A stretch of 61,630 bases of DNA from Pararhodobacter sp. CCB-MM2 (GTDB taxonomy: Bacteria; Pseudomonadota; Alphaproteobacteria; Rhodobacterales; Rhodobacteraceae), in contig NZ_LRRR01000027.1 in the NCBI RefSeq assembly GCF_001691415.1, positions 1 through 61,630 on the forward strand. The letters are read 5' to 3'. The translations under genes were made by a program, and so were the position numbers. Shown here piece by piece: positions 52,060 to 59,822 of this stretch (the first letter of the stretch is position 1; every line of letters starts with the position of its first letter). A model generated the notes under the pieces. The model had not been told where the DNA came from and made no database searches. It saw only the letters and a list, made by a program, of their open reading frames with translations.

Positions 52060-52551
52060 ATGCGCCTGACGACCCGTACGAACCTTGCCCTGCGGACACT
52101 GATGGTCTGCGCCGTCAATGCAGACCGCATCGTGCGCAAGGCGGACGTGGCGCAGGCGATCAACGCTTCCGAGAACCATCTTGCGCAGGTGGTCAACCAG
52201 CTGGGGCAATCGGGCTTCATCACCACCCTGCGCGGGCGTCACGGCGGCTTCACCCTTGCCCGCCCGGCAGAAGAGATCTCGGTCGGCTCGGTGTTCCGCG
52301 AATTCGAGGCTGATCTGCCCTTCATCGAATGCTTCGGCGCCGACAACACCTGCCCGCTGAAAGGCGTCTGCCGCATGTCCGGCCATCTGACCCGCGCGGT
52401 CGAGGCGTTCTATACCTCGCTGGACCCTGTCACGCTGGGCGAACTGGTCGAGTGCAACGACGGGCTGGAAGCGATCCTCGCCTTGGACGAAGGCACGCGG
52501 ATGGCCTCGGCCGCCCATTGCGCCAAGCGGAACGTGCCGGTTCTGGCGTAA
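52060..52551 (+). CDS. Rrf2-family iron-sulfur regulator, NsrR-like
   Basis: Repressor of 163 aa. N-terminal winged helix MRLTTRTNLALRTLMVCAVN...ASENHLAQVVNQLGQSGFITTLRGRHGGFTLA (1-67). Three clustered cysteines, Cys91, Cys98 and Cys104 (C-x6-C-x5-C), are the expected ligands of a [4Fe-4S] or [2Fe-2S] cluster, as in NsrR (nitric oxide sensor). The ATG at 52060 gives this fold; an in-frame upstream start adds an unconserved tail. The FNR box upstream suggests anaerobic induction. Confidence 0.88.
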   Translation: MRLTTRTNLALRTLMVCAVNADRIVRKADVAQAINASENHLAQVVNQLGQSGFITTLRGRHGGFTLARPAEEISVGSVFREFEADLPFIECFGADNTCPLKGVCRMSGHLTRAVEAFYTSLDPVTLGELVECNDGLEAILALDEGTRMASAAHCAKRNVPVLA

Positions 52552-52576
52552 ACGGCCCCTCGGACCGGCGTCTCGG

Positions 52577-53185
52577 TCAGAACGTGATCCGCAACCGGTC
52601 GCGCATGATCTCGATGCGCGAGAACCGCTCCAGATAGCCCATCCCCAGCAGCGAGCCATGCAGCTCGCCCTCATTCACCAAGGCCCTGACATCGCTGGAC
52701 AGGTGGTTCTCCAAGGCCACCCGGTCCAAACGGACGGGCGCGGTCCGCGTCACGCCGTTCGCCGTGCTGGCAATGCCAATGAAGCTCAGCGACTCGCGGT
52801 CAAACCCAAGTTTGGCCGCGTCCTGCCGGGTCAGCACCATCTCCGAGGCGCCGGTGTCGACGATGAAGCGGATCGGCGTCGGCACACCGTTGGGCCCGGT
52901 GATCTCCAGATCCAAATGGTATTGCCCGTCGATACTGCGGCGCAGGATCAACCCGTCGCCGCCTTCGGTCTGCACCACGGCCGCCTGAAACTGCAGCCCG
53001 TCCCACAGCGCCCAGGCCGAGGCGGCCCCGACGAAGATCACCGCCCAGAGCAGCAGGTGCCGCAAGGTCGTGAAGATGCGCCCCCGCGTGGCCACGACCG
53101 CATAGCTGCCAATCGAAACGATCAGCAACGTCAGATAGACAAGCCGGGCGATCTGGTCATCGGTCAACTGGTCGAGGGCGGGCAT
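52577..53185 (-). CDS. Retropepsin-like aspartic protease (TIGR02281 type)
   Basis: Membrane-anchored protein of 202 aa: two hydrophobic helices at about 13-30 and 43-60, then a periplasmic aspartic protease domain with the active-site motif FIVDTGASEMVLT (Asp110), flap-like segment ASTANGVTRTAPVRLDRVAL and the C-terminal LLGMGYLERF. One Asp per chain means it acts as a dimer. Function unknown. It converges with the Rrf2 gene. Confidence 0.88.
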   Translation of the reverse strand: MPALDQLTDDQIARLVYLTLLIVSIGSYAVVATRGRIFTTLRHLLLWAVIFVGAASAWALWDGLQFQAAVVQTEGGDGLILRRSIDGQYHLDLEITGPNGVPTPIRFIVDTGASEMVLTRQDAAKLGFDRESLSFIGIASTANGVTRTAPVRLDRVALENHLSSDVRALVNEGELHGSLLGMGYLERFSRIEIMRDRLRITF

Positions 53186-53278
53186 GCGTCTCTCTGGCCG
53201 GGGGTGTCCTCTTAGAGATAGGCCACCCGTCCCGCTGCCGGAAGGGTGCCGCGCGTCACAGCCCCGTCAGATGCGCCA

Positions 53279-53899
53279 TCAGTTCAAGGTGATGATGCCC
53301 GCGCCCTGCGCGCCGTTCAGCACGAACTGCACCGCCAGCGCCGACAGCAGCATGCCCAGAAGCCGGGTGATGACCATCTCACCGGTCCGGCCCAGAAGAC
53401 GCTCAATCGGGGTGGCCATCAGGAAGAAGATGAAGGCCGAGACGATCACTGCCAACATCACCAGATGCACGGCCAATGTGCCGGCCCAGCCGTCGGTCTG
53501 GTTGACCAGCAGGATCATCGAGGTCATCGCCCCCGGCCCCGCCAGCAACGGCATCGCCAAGGGAAAGACCGAGGGGTCCGGGCGCTGTGCGGCATGCCCT
53601 TCGCGCCGGGGCTGGCGGCGGTCGAACAGCATGTCGAGAGCGGTCAGGAACAGCAGGATCCCGCCCGAGATCTGGAAGGCCGGCATCGAGATGCCGATGG
53701 TCGTGAGGATCTTCTCGCCCGCCAGCCCGAAGACCGTCAGCAGCGCCGCCGCGATGATGCAGGCGCGCAGGCCGACCGTGCGGCGCTGGCGCGAATCCAT
53801 CCCGGCTGTGAGAGGGATGAACAACGGTGCCAGCCCGATCGGATCGATGATCACGAACAGGGTGACAAAAGCCGTGGCGAGGAAGGCAAGATCGAGCAT
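53279..53899 (-). CDS. MarC-family membrane protein
   Basis: Inner-membrane protein of 206 aa with six helices of the MarC/YhgN family. Characteristic blocks: FVTLFVIIDPIGLAPLFIPLTAGM (11-34), FQISGGILLFLTALDMLF near 75, FPLAMPLLAGPGAMTSMILL near 111 and RLLGMLLSALAVQFVLNGAQG near 178. Despite the name it is not linked to multidrug resistance; the real function is unknown. Confidence 0.92.
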   Translation of the reverse strand: MLDLAFLATAFVTLFVIIDPIGLAPLFIPLTAGMDSRQRRTVGLRACIIAAALLTVFGLAGEKILTTIGISMPAFQISGGILLFLTALDMLFDRRQPRREGHAAQRPDPSVFPLAMPLLAGPGAMTSMILLVNQTDGWAGTLAVHLVMLAVIVSAFIFFLMATPIERLLGRTGEMVITRLLGMLLSALAVQFVLNGAQGAGIITLN

Positions 53900-53990
53900 G
53901 GCCCCAGAATTGCCGAGCCCGAGGGAAAGTCAATCTCCCTCGGGCCCCGGAACGCGCACAAAATGTCAGGCAATCAATTGCCTTACATTC

Positions 53991-55841
53991 CTATTTCTCA
54001 GCCTGTTCAAGTGCTTCCGACGCTTTCATCCAAAGCGCTTCGGCCCGGTCCAGACCTTCCATCACTTCGGCATACTTCCGGTTCCAAACCGCCAGATCGC
54101 CCTTGCGGTCATCCTCGTAAAGCGCGGGATCGGCCAGCTTGGCGGCCAGCTTTTCGCGCATCTCTTCCAGCTTCTCGACCCGCTGCTCGCATTTGCGAAC
54201 ATCAGAACGCAGCGCAAGCACTTGTTCGCGCGAAGCTTTTGCCTTGGCGGGCTTTTCGGCCTTGGGCTTCTTCTCGCTCTCATCCCCGCCCAGCAGCAGC
54301 GCGCGGTAGGCGTCGAGGTCTTCCTCATAGGGCGCGACGCCGCCGTCCTTCACCAGCCACAACCGGTCCGCAACCAGCGACAGCAGATGCATGTCGTGGC
54401 TGACCAGCACCACGGCACCGGAATAGGCAGTCAACGCCTCGACCAGCGCCTCGCGGCTCTCGATATCGAGGTGGTTGGTCGGTTCGTCGAGGATCAACAG
54501 ATGCGGCGCGTCGATGGTGGCCAACAGCAGCGACAGGCGCGCCTTCTGGCCACCGGACAGCCGTCCCACCACCGTTTCGGCCTGATCGGCCATCAGGCCG
54601 AAGCCTGCCAGACGTGCGCGCAGACGCGGCTCGCCCTCGGTCGGGCGCAGACGGCGGACGTGCTGCACCGGCGTCTCATCGAGGAACAGCTCGTCAACCT
54701 GATGCTGCGCGAAATAGCCGACGCGCAGCTTGGACGAGACCGTCATCGAGCCGGCCATCTTCTCAAGTTTACCCGCTAACAGCTTGGAAAGCGTGGATTT
54801 CCCCTCGCCGTTACGGCCCAGCAGCGCGATCCGGTCGTCCTGATCGATGCGCAGGGACAGCTTCTTCAGGATCACCGTCTCGCCGTAGCCGACGGACACG
54901 CCTTCCATGGCGATGATCGGCGGCGACAGCTCCTCGGGCGTCGGGAAGGTGAAGACGTGCTTCGCTGCCTCATGCGGCGCGGTGATCGGCGTCATCTTCT
55001 CCAGCTGCTTCACCCGGCTCTGAGCCTGCCGCGCCTTCGAGGCCTTGGCCTTGAAGCGGTCGACGAAGGCCTGCAGATGCGCGCGCCGCACGTCCTGCTT
55101 CTTGGCCTCGGCCACCAGCACCGCACGCTGTTCGGCCCGGGTCTTGGCGAAAGTATCGTAGCCGCCGGAATAAAGCGTGAGCTTCTTGTCCTCGAGATGC
55201 AGGATCGCGTTCACGGCGCGGTTCAAGAGCCCGCGGTCGTGCGAGATCACGATCACCGTATGCGGATATTTGGCGAGATAGGCCTCCAGCCACAGCGCGC
55301 CTTCGAGGTCGAGATAGTTCGTCGGCTCGTCGAGCAGCAGCAGGTCCGGCTGCGAGAACAGCACCCCCGCCAGCGCCACGCGCATCCGCCAGCCGCCCGA
55401 GAAATCCGAGCACGGCATCAGCTGCTCCTCGGCGGTGAAGCCGAGGCCCTTGAGGATCGCCGAGGCGCGCCCCTCGGCCGACCAGGCGTCGATATCGGCA
55501 AGCCGCGCCTGCACCTCGGCGATGCGGGTCGGGTCAGTGGCCGTCTCGGCCTCGGCCATCAGGCTGGCGCGCTCGGTATCGGCGGCCAGAACCGTGTCCA
55601 GAAGCGAGGTGGACGACGAAGGCACTTCCTGCGCCACGCCGCCGATGCGGGCGCGGTTCGGCAGGCTGATCGAGCCCCCCTCGGACACGAGCTCGCCGCG
55701 GATGAGACGGAACAAAGTGGTCTTGCCCGAGCCGTTGCGGCCCACGAGGCCCACCTTGTGGCCGGTCGGAATACGGGCCGAGGCCCCCACGAGGAGGGGC
55801 TTGCCGTCGACGGAATAGCTGAGGTCATTGATGGTCAACAT
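53991..55841 (-). CDS. ABC-F ATPase (Uup/YheS-like)
   Basis: Soluble ATPase of 616 aa with two ABC domains in one chain. First domain: GRNGSGKTT (Walker A near 36), FSGGWRMRVALAGVLFSQPDLLLLDEPTNYLDLEG. A linker rich in Arg/Lys (RFKAKASKARQAQSRVKQLEKM) is followed by the second domain: GRNGEGKST and LSGGQKARLSLLLATIDAPHLLILDEPTNHLDIES. Ends with a charged coiled coil (about 545-616). ABC-F proteins work at the ribosome. Start at 55841 is the conserved MLTINDLSY; a longer frame is rejected. Confidence 0.94.
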   Translation of the reverse strand: MLTINDLSYSVDGKPLLVGASARIPTGHKVGLVGRNGSGKTTLFRLIRGELVSEGGSISLPNRARIGGVAQEVPSSSTSLLDTVLAADTERASLMAEAETATDPTRIAEVQARLADIDAWSAEGRASAILKGLGFTAEEQLMPCSDFSGGWRMRVALAGVLFSQPDLLLLDEPTNYLDLEGALWLEAYLAKYPHTVIVISHDRGLLNRAVNAILHLEDKKLTLYSGGYDTFAKTRAEQRAVLVAEAKKQDVRRAHLQAFVDRFKAKASKARQAQSRVKQLEKMTPITAPHEAAKHVFTFPTPEELSPPIIAMEGVSVGYGETVILKKLSLRIDQDDRIALLGRNGEGKSTLSKLLAGKLEKMAGSMTVSSKLRVGYFAQHQVDELFLDETPVQHVRRLRPTEGEPRLRARLAGFGLMADQAETVVGRLSGGQKARLSLLLATIDAPHLLILDEPTNHLDIESREALVEALTAYSGAVVLVSHDMHLLSLVADRLWLVKDGGVAPYEEDLDAYRALLLGGDESEKKPKAEKPAKAKASREQVLALRSDVRKCEQRVEKLEEMREKLAAKLADPALYEDDRKGDLAVWNRKYAEVMEGLDRAEALWMKASEALEQAEK

Positions 55842-56001
55842 GCGCCGCCGCTTATCAGATGCCACGGCCCTGCACCAGCGGGCGCCTGCGTGCTTCGCGG
55901 CCTTTTCAAGCGATGCGGCGCATGATACGGGACAGCCCTGTTTCGACCCATTCAACGACGGTCGGGCCCCTGTGCCCCGCCGCCCATCCAGAGAGACCAT
56001 C

Positions 56002-56424
56002 ATGGCCACCGAACGCACGCTGTCGATCATCAAGCCCGACGCCACCAACCGCAACCTGACCGGCAAGATCAACGCCAAGTTCGAAGATGCCGGCCTGCGC
56101 ATCGTCGCTCAGAAGCGCATCCACCTGACCCCGGCTCAGGCGGGCAAATTCTACGAAGTGCACAAAGAGCGCCCCTTCTACGGCGAGCTGTGCGAGTTCA
56201 TGGCCTCGGCCCCGGTCGTCGTGCAGGTTCTGGAAGGCGAGAACGCCGTTCTGAAGAACCGTGAAGTCATGGGCGCCACCAACCCGGCCAACGCCGACGA
56301 GGGCACCATCCGCAAGGAATTCGCGCTGTCGATGGGCGAGAACTCGGTGCACGGTTCGGACGCTCCGGAAACCGCCGCTCAGGAAATCGCCTTCTTCTTC
56401 TCGGGCCTCGAGCTGGTCGGCTGA
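56002..56424 (+). CDS. ndk: Nucleoside diphosphate kinase
   Basis: Enzyme of 140 aa balancing nucleoside triphosphate pools. Begins MATERTLSIIKPDATNRNLTG; active-site His117 lies in ENSVHGSD, and the ATP-binding loop is ATNPANADEGTIR near 92. Full length. Start at 56002 preceded by GAGAGAC; a longer frame upstream is unrelated. A strong terminator follows. Codons are more optimal than in neighbours, as expected for a highly expressed gene. Confidence 0.97.
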   Translation: MATERTLSIIKPDATNRNLTGKINAKFEDAGLRIVAQKRIHLTPAQAGKFYEVHKERPFYGELCEFMASAPVVVQVLEGENAVLKNREVMGATNPANADEGTIRKEFALSMGENSVHGSDAPETAAQEIAFFFSGLELVG

Positions 56425-56445
56425 CCCTCTCCCGATCGGAATGCG

Positions 56446-56475
56446 AAAGGGCGGAGCTTCGGCTCCGCCCTTTTT
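56446..56475. terminator. Terminator after ndk
   Basis: AAAGGGCGGAGC, loop TTCG, GCTCCGCCCTTTTT: a nine-bp GC stem plus A/T pairs, followed by T-run. Bidirectional; also ends the convergent SLT gene. Confidence 0.93.
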
Positions 56476-56490
56476 CGTTGTCTGCCTCTG

Positions 56491-56970
56491 TCAGCGGCAG
56501 CGGCGATTGACTTCTCGCTGCGCCAGGCCGGTTTCCACCAGCAGGCAGCGGTCGCGGGCGTCGTAATAATACCCGCGCGCGTAATGCATCACCGCCGCGT
56601 CCATATTCCCGTCCGAGACGATCCACGCCCCGCGCAGGTAGCGGCCCGCGTAACGCAGGTTGACCCGCGGATCGAGCAGGTCGTTCGGCTGCCCCCGGAA
56701 GCCCATGGTCCGCGCGGTTTGCGGCAGGATCTGCATCAGCCCGTAATAGGGGCCGTTGCGGGCATTGGCGCGGTAGTCGCTCTCGCGCTGGATCACGCGG
56801 TGCAACAGGGCCTCGGGGATGTCGAGCTCTTCGGCGGCATCGTGAATCATCAGCCGCATCTCGACCGTCTCACCGGGATAGAGGCGCGAGACCTGCGCCG
56901 GCTCCTCGCGTCCGCCACCACAGGCCGACAGGAACACCGTCGCCGCCAGAGCCACCAATCCCAACCGCAT
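56491..56970 (-). CDS. Lytic transglycosylase (SLT) lipoprotein
   Basis: Lipoprotein of 159 aa. Lipobox LSAC at 14-17 (lipidated Cys17). SLT domain: catalytic Glu63 in VIQRESDYRANA, followed by YYGLMQILPQTARTMGF and NLRYAGRYLRGAW. Cleaves peptidoglycan glycan strands in the cell envelope. Small for the family, with the domain nearly filling the mature protein. ATG at 56970 is preferred over a GTG two codons upstream. Confidence 0.92.
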   Translation of the reverse strand: MRLGLVALAATVFLSACGGGREEPAQVSRLYPGETVEMRLMIHDAAEELDIPEALLHRVIQRESDYRANARNGPYYGLMQILPQTARTMGFRGQPNDLLDPRVNLRYAGRYLRGAWIVSDGNMDAAVMHYARGYYYDARDRCLLVETGLAQREVNRRCR

Positions 56971-56979
56971 CGTCACGCC

Positions 56980-57330
56980 TCACCGTTTCCGCCGGGGTCG
57001 TCCGGCATCGATCACGCCGATCTCATTAAGGATCGCCTCGATTCCGGCAATCCCCCCTTCCGCCACATGCGCGGCTTTCAGCTTATCGAAACTTTCCCGC
57101 AAGGCCTCCTTCTCGGCCCCCTTGCAATCGTTCCACGGCCGCCCCTGCAACGCCATGTGGAGGACGTAATAGCCGATGAAATGCGGCCGCTCGCCGGAGC
57201 GAAGAAGCGCCGCATAGGCCTCATCCGCGCCGAGCGCCTGCAGCTCCTCAGCGGAATGAATGCCCGCGCGCGCGAAGCTCTCCTCGCTGGCGGGGCCGAG
57301 ATTTCGGATGGAGGAAATGGGCGTGGACAT
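56980..57330 (-). CDS. TfoX C-terminal domain protein
   Basis: Protein of 116 aa consisting of the TfoX C-terminal domain (PF04994): ISSIRNLGPASEESFARAGIHSAEELQALGADEAYAALL (7-46). The helix-hairpin-helix-like fold is also found at the C-terminus of the competence regulator Sxy/TfoX, but there is no N-terminal domain here. The C-terminus is basic (RPRRKR). Ends 9 bases before the SLT gene start, so the two may form an operon. Function unknown. Confidence 0.8.
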   Translation of the reverse strand: MSTPISSIRNLGPASEESFARAGIHSAEELQALGADEAYAALLRSGERPHFIGYYVLHMALQGRPWNDCKGAEKEALRESFDKLKAAHVAEGGIAGIEAILNEIGVIDAGRPRRKR

Positions 57331-57795
57331 GTCCGGATCATTGCCTCGGCACAGGAGGCAAGGCAAGCGGGCCGAATGTATGATGTATCGGCCAAAGCCG
57401 GGACGATGCGTGCCCGTCTGCGGTTTGACCGATGGCTACTCCGTTTCCATCATCGCTCTAGCGGCGGTCTTACCTTTGCGACGCGGAATTTTCGCCGATA
57501 CTGTCTGAGCATGAGTGCGCCAGCGCCCGAAGGGCATGACACCCGCGCCGGCGTTATTGCCTGACATTATTTATTAACAAATCGTTACGCTCAATTTACC
57601 TGACCCCATCGCAAGAGTTGAGCGAACCAACGCGAACACTGAAGGTCAGCCCAGCCCGACAAATCCGACCTGACGCCTGATTTCTGGTGACCGCCATAAA
57701 GCCAGATCTTTGAAAGTCTGACATCAAAAACCGCCAATTCTGCTTGCCGGGCTATGTCCCCCGCCCTAGCGTCGCGGAAAACACGGGAGACCATC
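57331..57795. other. Long AT-richer intergenic region before ppk2
   Basis: A 465-bp gap. No ORF is convincing. It contains TTATTTATTAACAAATCGTTAC, in which TTAA-N7-TTAC (57574-57588) nearly matches the CtrA site TTAA-N7-TTAA. No clear hairpins or tRNA-like features. It could hold the ppk2 promoter or a small RNA. Confidence 0.35.
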
Positions 57796-58674
57796 ATGGA
57801 CCTGCCCTTTGACGGCGCAATCTCGGCCTATTTCAAGGACGACGCCCCCGCGGCCATTCGCAAGGCCATTGAGGGCGGCGACAAGAAAGACATCCTGGCC
57901 GAGGACTACCCCTACGACCGTTGGATGAAAAAGTCCGAATACGAAGACCGGATGAAGGAGCTGCAGGTCGAGCTGGTGAAGTTCCAGCGCTGGGTCGAGG
58001 CATCGGGCCAGCGGGTCGTCGTCGTCTTCGAGGGGCGCGACACCGCCGGCAAATCCGGCGCGATCAAGCGGGTGTCCGAGAACATGAACCCGCGCGGCGC
58101 GCATGTCGTGGCGCTGCCCAAGCCCACCGAGCGCGAGCGCACGCAATGGTACTTCCAGCGATACATCGCCCATATGCCCGCCGCCGGCGAAATCGCCCTG
58201 ATGGACCGCAGCTGGTACAACCGCGCCGTGGTCGAGAAGGTCTTCGGCTTCTGCACCGACGCCGAACGCGCGCATTTCTTTGACCAGCTACCGGGGTTCG
58301 AGCGCGCCCTGACCGATGACGGCATCCAGCTGATCAAGCTGTGGTTCAACGTCGGCCGGGCGGAGCAGCTGCGCCGGATGCTGGCGCGTGAGGCCCATAT
58401 CCTCAAGCAGTGGAAACTGTCGTCGATCGACGTGAAGGGACTGGCCAAATGGGACGAATACACCCTGGCGATCGGTGAGACCTTTGCGCGCTCGGATTTC
58501 GACTTCGCGCGTTGGACCGTCATTCGCGGCGATGACAAGTACCGCGCCCGGATCAGCGCCGTGCAGCGGCTGCTGGGGGCCTTTGACTACGACCGCAAGG
58601 ACGACAAAGTGGTCGGCAAGCCGGATGAGACGATCATGGGTGGCGTGGACCTGTGGCCGGGACATGGCAAGTGA
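57796..58674 (+). CDS. ppk2: Polyphosphate kinase 2
   Basis: Enzyme of 292 aa of the class I PPK2 type, transferring phosphate between polyphosphate and ADP or GDP. Walker A EGRDTAGKSGAIKRV (79-93), lid region PRGAHVVALPKPTERERTQWYFQRY, and Walker B LMDRSWYNRA with Asp137. C-terminal KYRARISAVQRLLGAFDY is typical. ATG follows GGGAG. The last 41 bp overlap the end of a convergent gene. Confidence 0.94.
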   Translation: MDLPFDGAISAYFKDDAPAAIRKAIEGGDKKDILAEDYPYDRWMKKSEYEDRMKELQVELVKFQRWVEASGQRVVVVFEGRDTAGKSGAIKRVSENMNPRGAHVVALPKPTERERTQWYFQRYIAHMPAAGEIALMDRSWYNRAVVEKVFGFCTDAERAHFFDQLPGFERALTDDGIQLIKLWFNVGRAEQLRRMLAREAHILKQWKLSSIDVKGLAKWDEYTLAIGETFARSDFDFARWTVIRGDDKYRARISAVQRLLGAFDYDRKDDKVVGKPDETIMGGVDLWPGHGK

Positions 58675-59248
58675 CAGGGAACGGCGGGGTCTGGTCCGAA
58701 GCCCAGATCACCGCCCCCTCCCCGGCCAGCCGCTGCCCGCTGCGGTGATCCCCGTGCAGCATCGCCACGCGCCCGCCTGACACCGGGCCCAACACCCGTA
58801 TCACCCCATGCGCCGAGGCCGCCGCTGACGGCGCGGGCTTCCACAGCACCCCACGGGAAGCGCCGGCGATCAGCAGGCCGACCAGACGCGCCAAAGGCAA
58901 GGCGGCGGCACTGAGCAGGACCAAGGGGCCGGTTCCGGGCAGATCCCATCGCTCGGGCGGCGTGAGGGGGTCGGGCTGTCCCTCCAGGCTGCGCAGCGCG
59001 CCAAGCCATGCGCGGCTGTCGAGATAGCGCGCGGCCATTTGCGCCGGATCAGGGAGCGGACCCCGCGCGTCGCGGGCGCGGAACAGATCCCCCTCGGCCA
59101 TGCAGATCACCTGCCCCAGGGGTTGGCCGGAAAAGCAAGAGACCGGCACAGGCCGGTCTCCAAGCGGGGCCATCCAGCGCCCGCCAATCCAATGAACGAA
59201 GAGCCGTTCACCCAGCTCTGCCCGCAGGTCTGCCGCGTCAGGGCTCAC
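58634..59248 (-). CDS. Aldehyde-dehydrogenase-like fragment
   Basis: Frame of 204 aa beginning at a GTG that overlaps the cvpA stop (GTGA). FVHWIGGRWMAPLGDRPVPV and GTGPLVLLSAAALPLARLVGLLIAGASRGVLWKPAPSAAASA resemble the N-terminal and NAD-binding parts of aldehyde dehydrogenases, but there is no catalytic Cys/Glu region, and the protein is less than half the usual 480 residues. Its last 41 bases overlap ppk2. Either a truncated ALDH or an unrelated small protein; real expression is uncertain. Confidence 0.5.
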   Translation of the reverse strand: MSPDAADLRAELGERLFVHWIGGRWMAPLGDRPVPVSCFSGQPLGQVICMAEGDLFRARDARGPLPDPAQMAARYLDSRAWLGALRSLEGQPDPLTPPERWDLPGTGPLVLLSAAALPLARLVGLLIAGASRGVLWKPAPSAAASAHGVIRVLGPVSGGRVAMLHGDHRSGQRLAGEGAVIWASDQTPPFPVTCHVPATGPRHP

Positions 59249-59802
59249 CCGGCGGTGCAGGTCGAGGTCAGCTCCTCGTAACGCTCGACGATCCAGTTCG
59301 GGGCGTCTGCCGGCAGGGCCTCGGTGATCGCGGCCTGCACCTGCTGGAACAGGGCTTTCGACTGCGAGTTGTCGACCATCGGCACGGTGCCCGCGGGCAC
59401 GGCGCGCTCGAACACGATCAGCGCCACGGCGATCAGAAGAATGCCGCGCAACACCCCGAAGAAGAAGCCGAAACCCTGATCGATGCCCCCCAGCGCCGAG
59501 TTGCGGATCAGGCTGGAGAACAGCGGCGTAAAGAAGGCGACGATCACCAGCATAACCGCGAAGACGGCGGCAAAGGCGGCGATGATCGTCAGCTCGCAGC
59601 TGTCGCCGAGGATACGGTCGAGATAGGGGATCTCGGCCACCAGCGGCTGCACGGTCGGGGCCAGCACGAAGGCGACGACGGCTGCCACGACCCAGCCGGC
59701 GATGGCGAGGATCTCGCGCACGAGGCCACGGGAATAGGCCAGAATCGCCGAGACGACGATGATCAGCGCGACGCCCGCGTCGACCAGGGTAAAGGAATCC
59801 AT
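59245..59802 (-). CDS. cvpA: CvpA-family membrane protein
   Basis: Inner-membrane protein of 185 aa with four helices of the CvpA family: DAGVALIIVVSAILAYSRGLVREILAIAGWVVAAVVAFVLAP (8-50) and GGIDQGFGFFFGVLRGILLIAVALIVFE near 85. Homologues affect envelope integrity and colicin V production. Start at 59802; it lies 20 bp from radA and ends in the overlap with the ALDH-like gene. Confidence 0.9.
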   Translation of the reverse strand: MDSFTLVDAGVALIIVVSAILAYSRGLVREILAIAGWVVAAVVAFVLAPTVQPLVAEIPYLDRILGDSCELTIIAAFAAVFAVMLVIVAFFTPLFSSLIRNSALGGIDQGFGFFFGVLRGILLIAVALIVFERAVPAGTVPMVDNSQSKALFQQVQAAITEALPADAPNWIVERYEELTSTCTAG

Positions 59803-59822
59803 CCAATCACTCCTTCGCGCAG

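Noticed and set aside
59249..59806. Upstream extension of the ALDH-like frame
   Set aside because: This part is only the shadow of cvpA; the GTG at 59248 is the sensible start.
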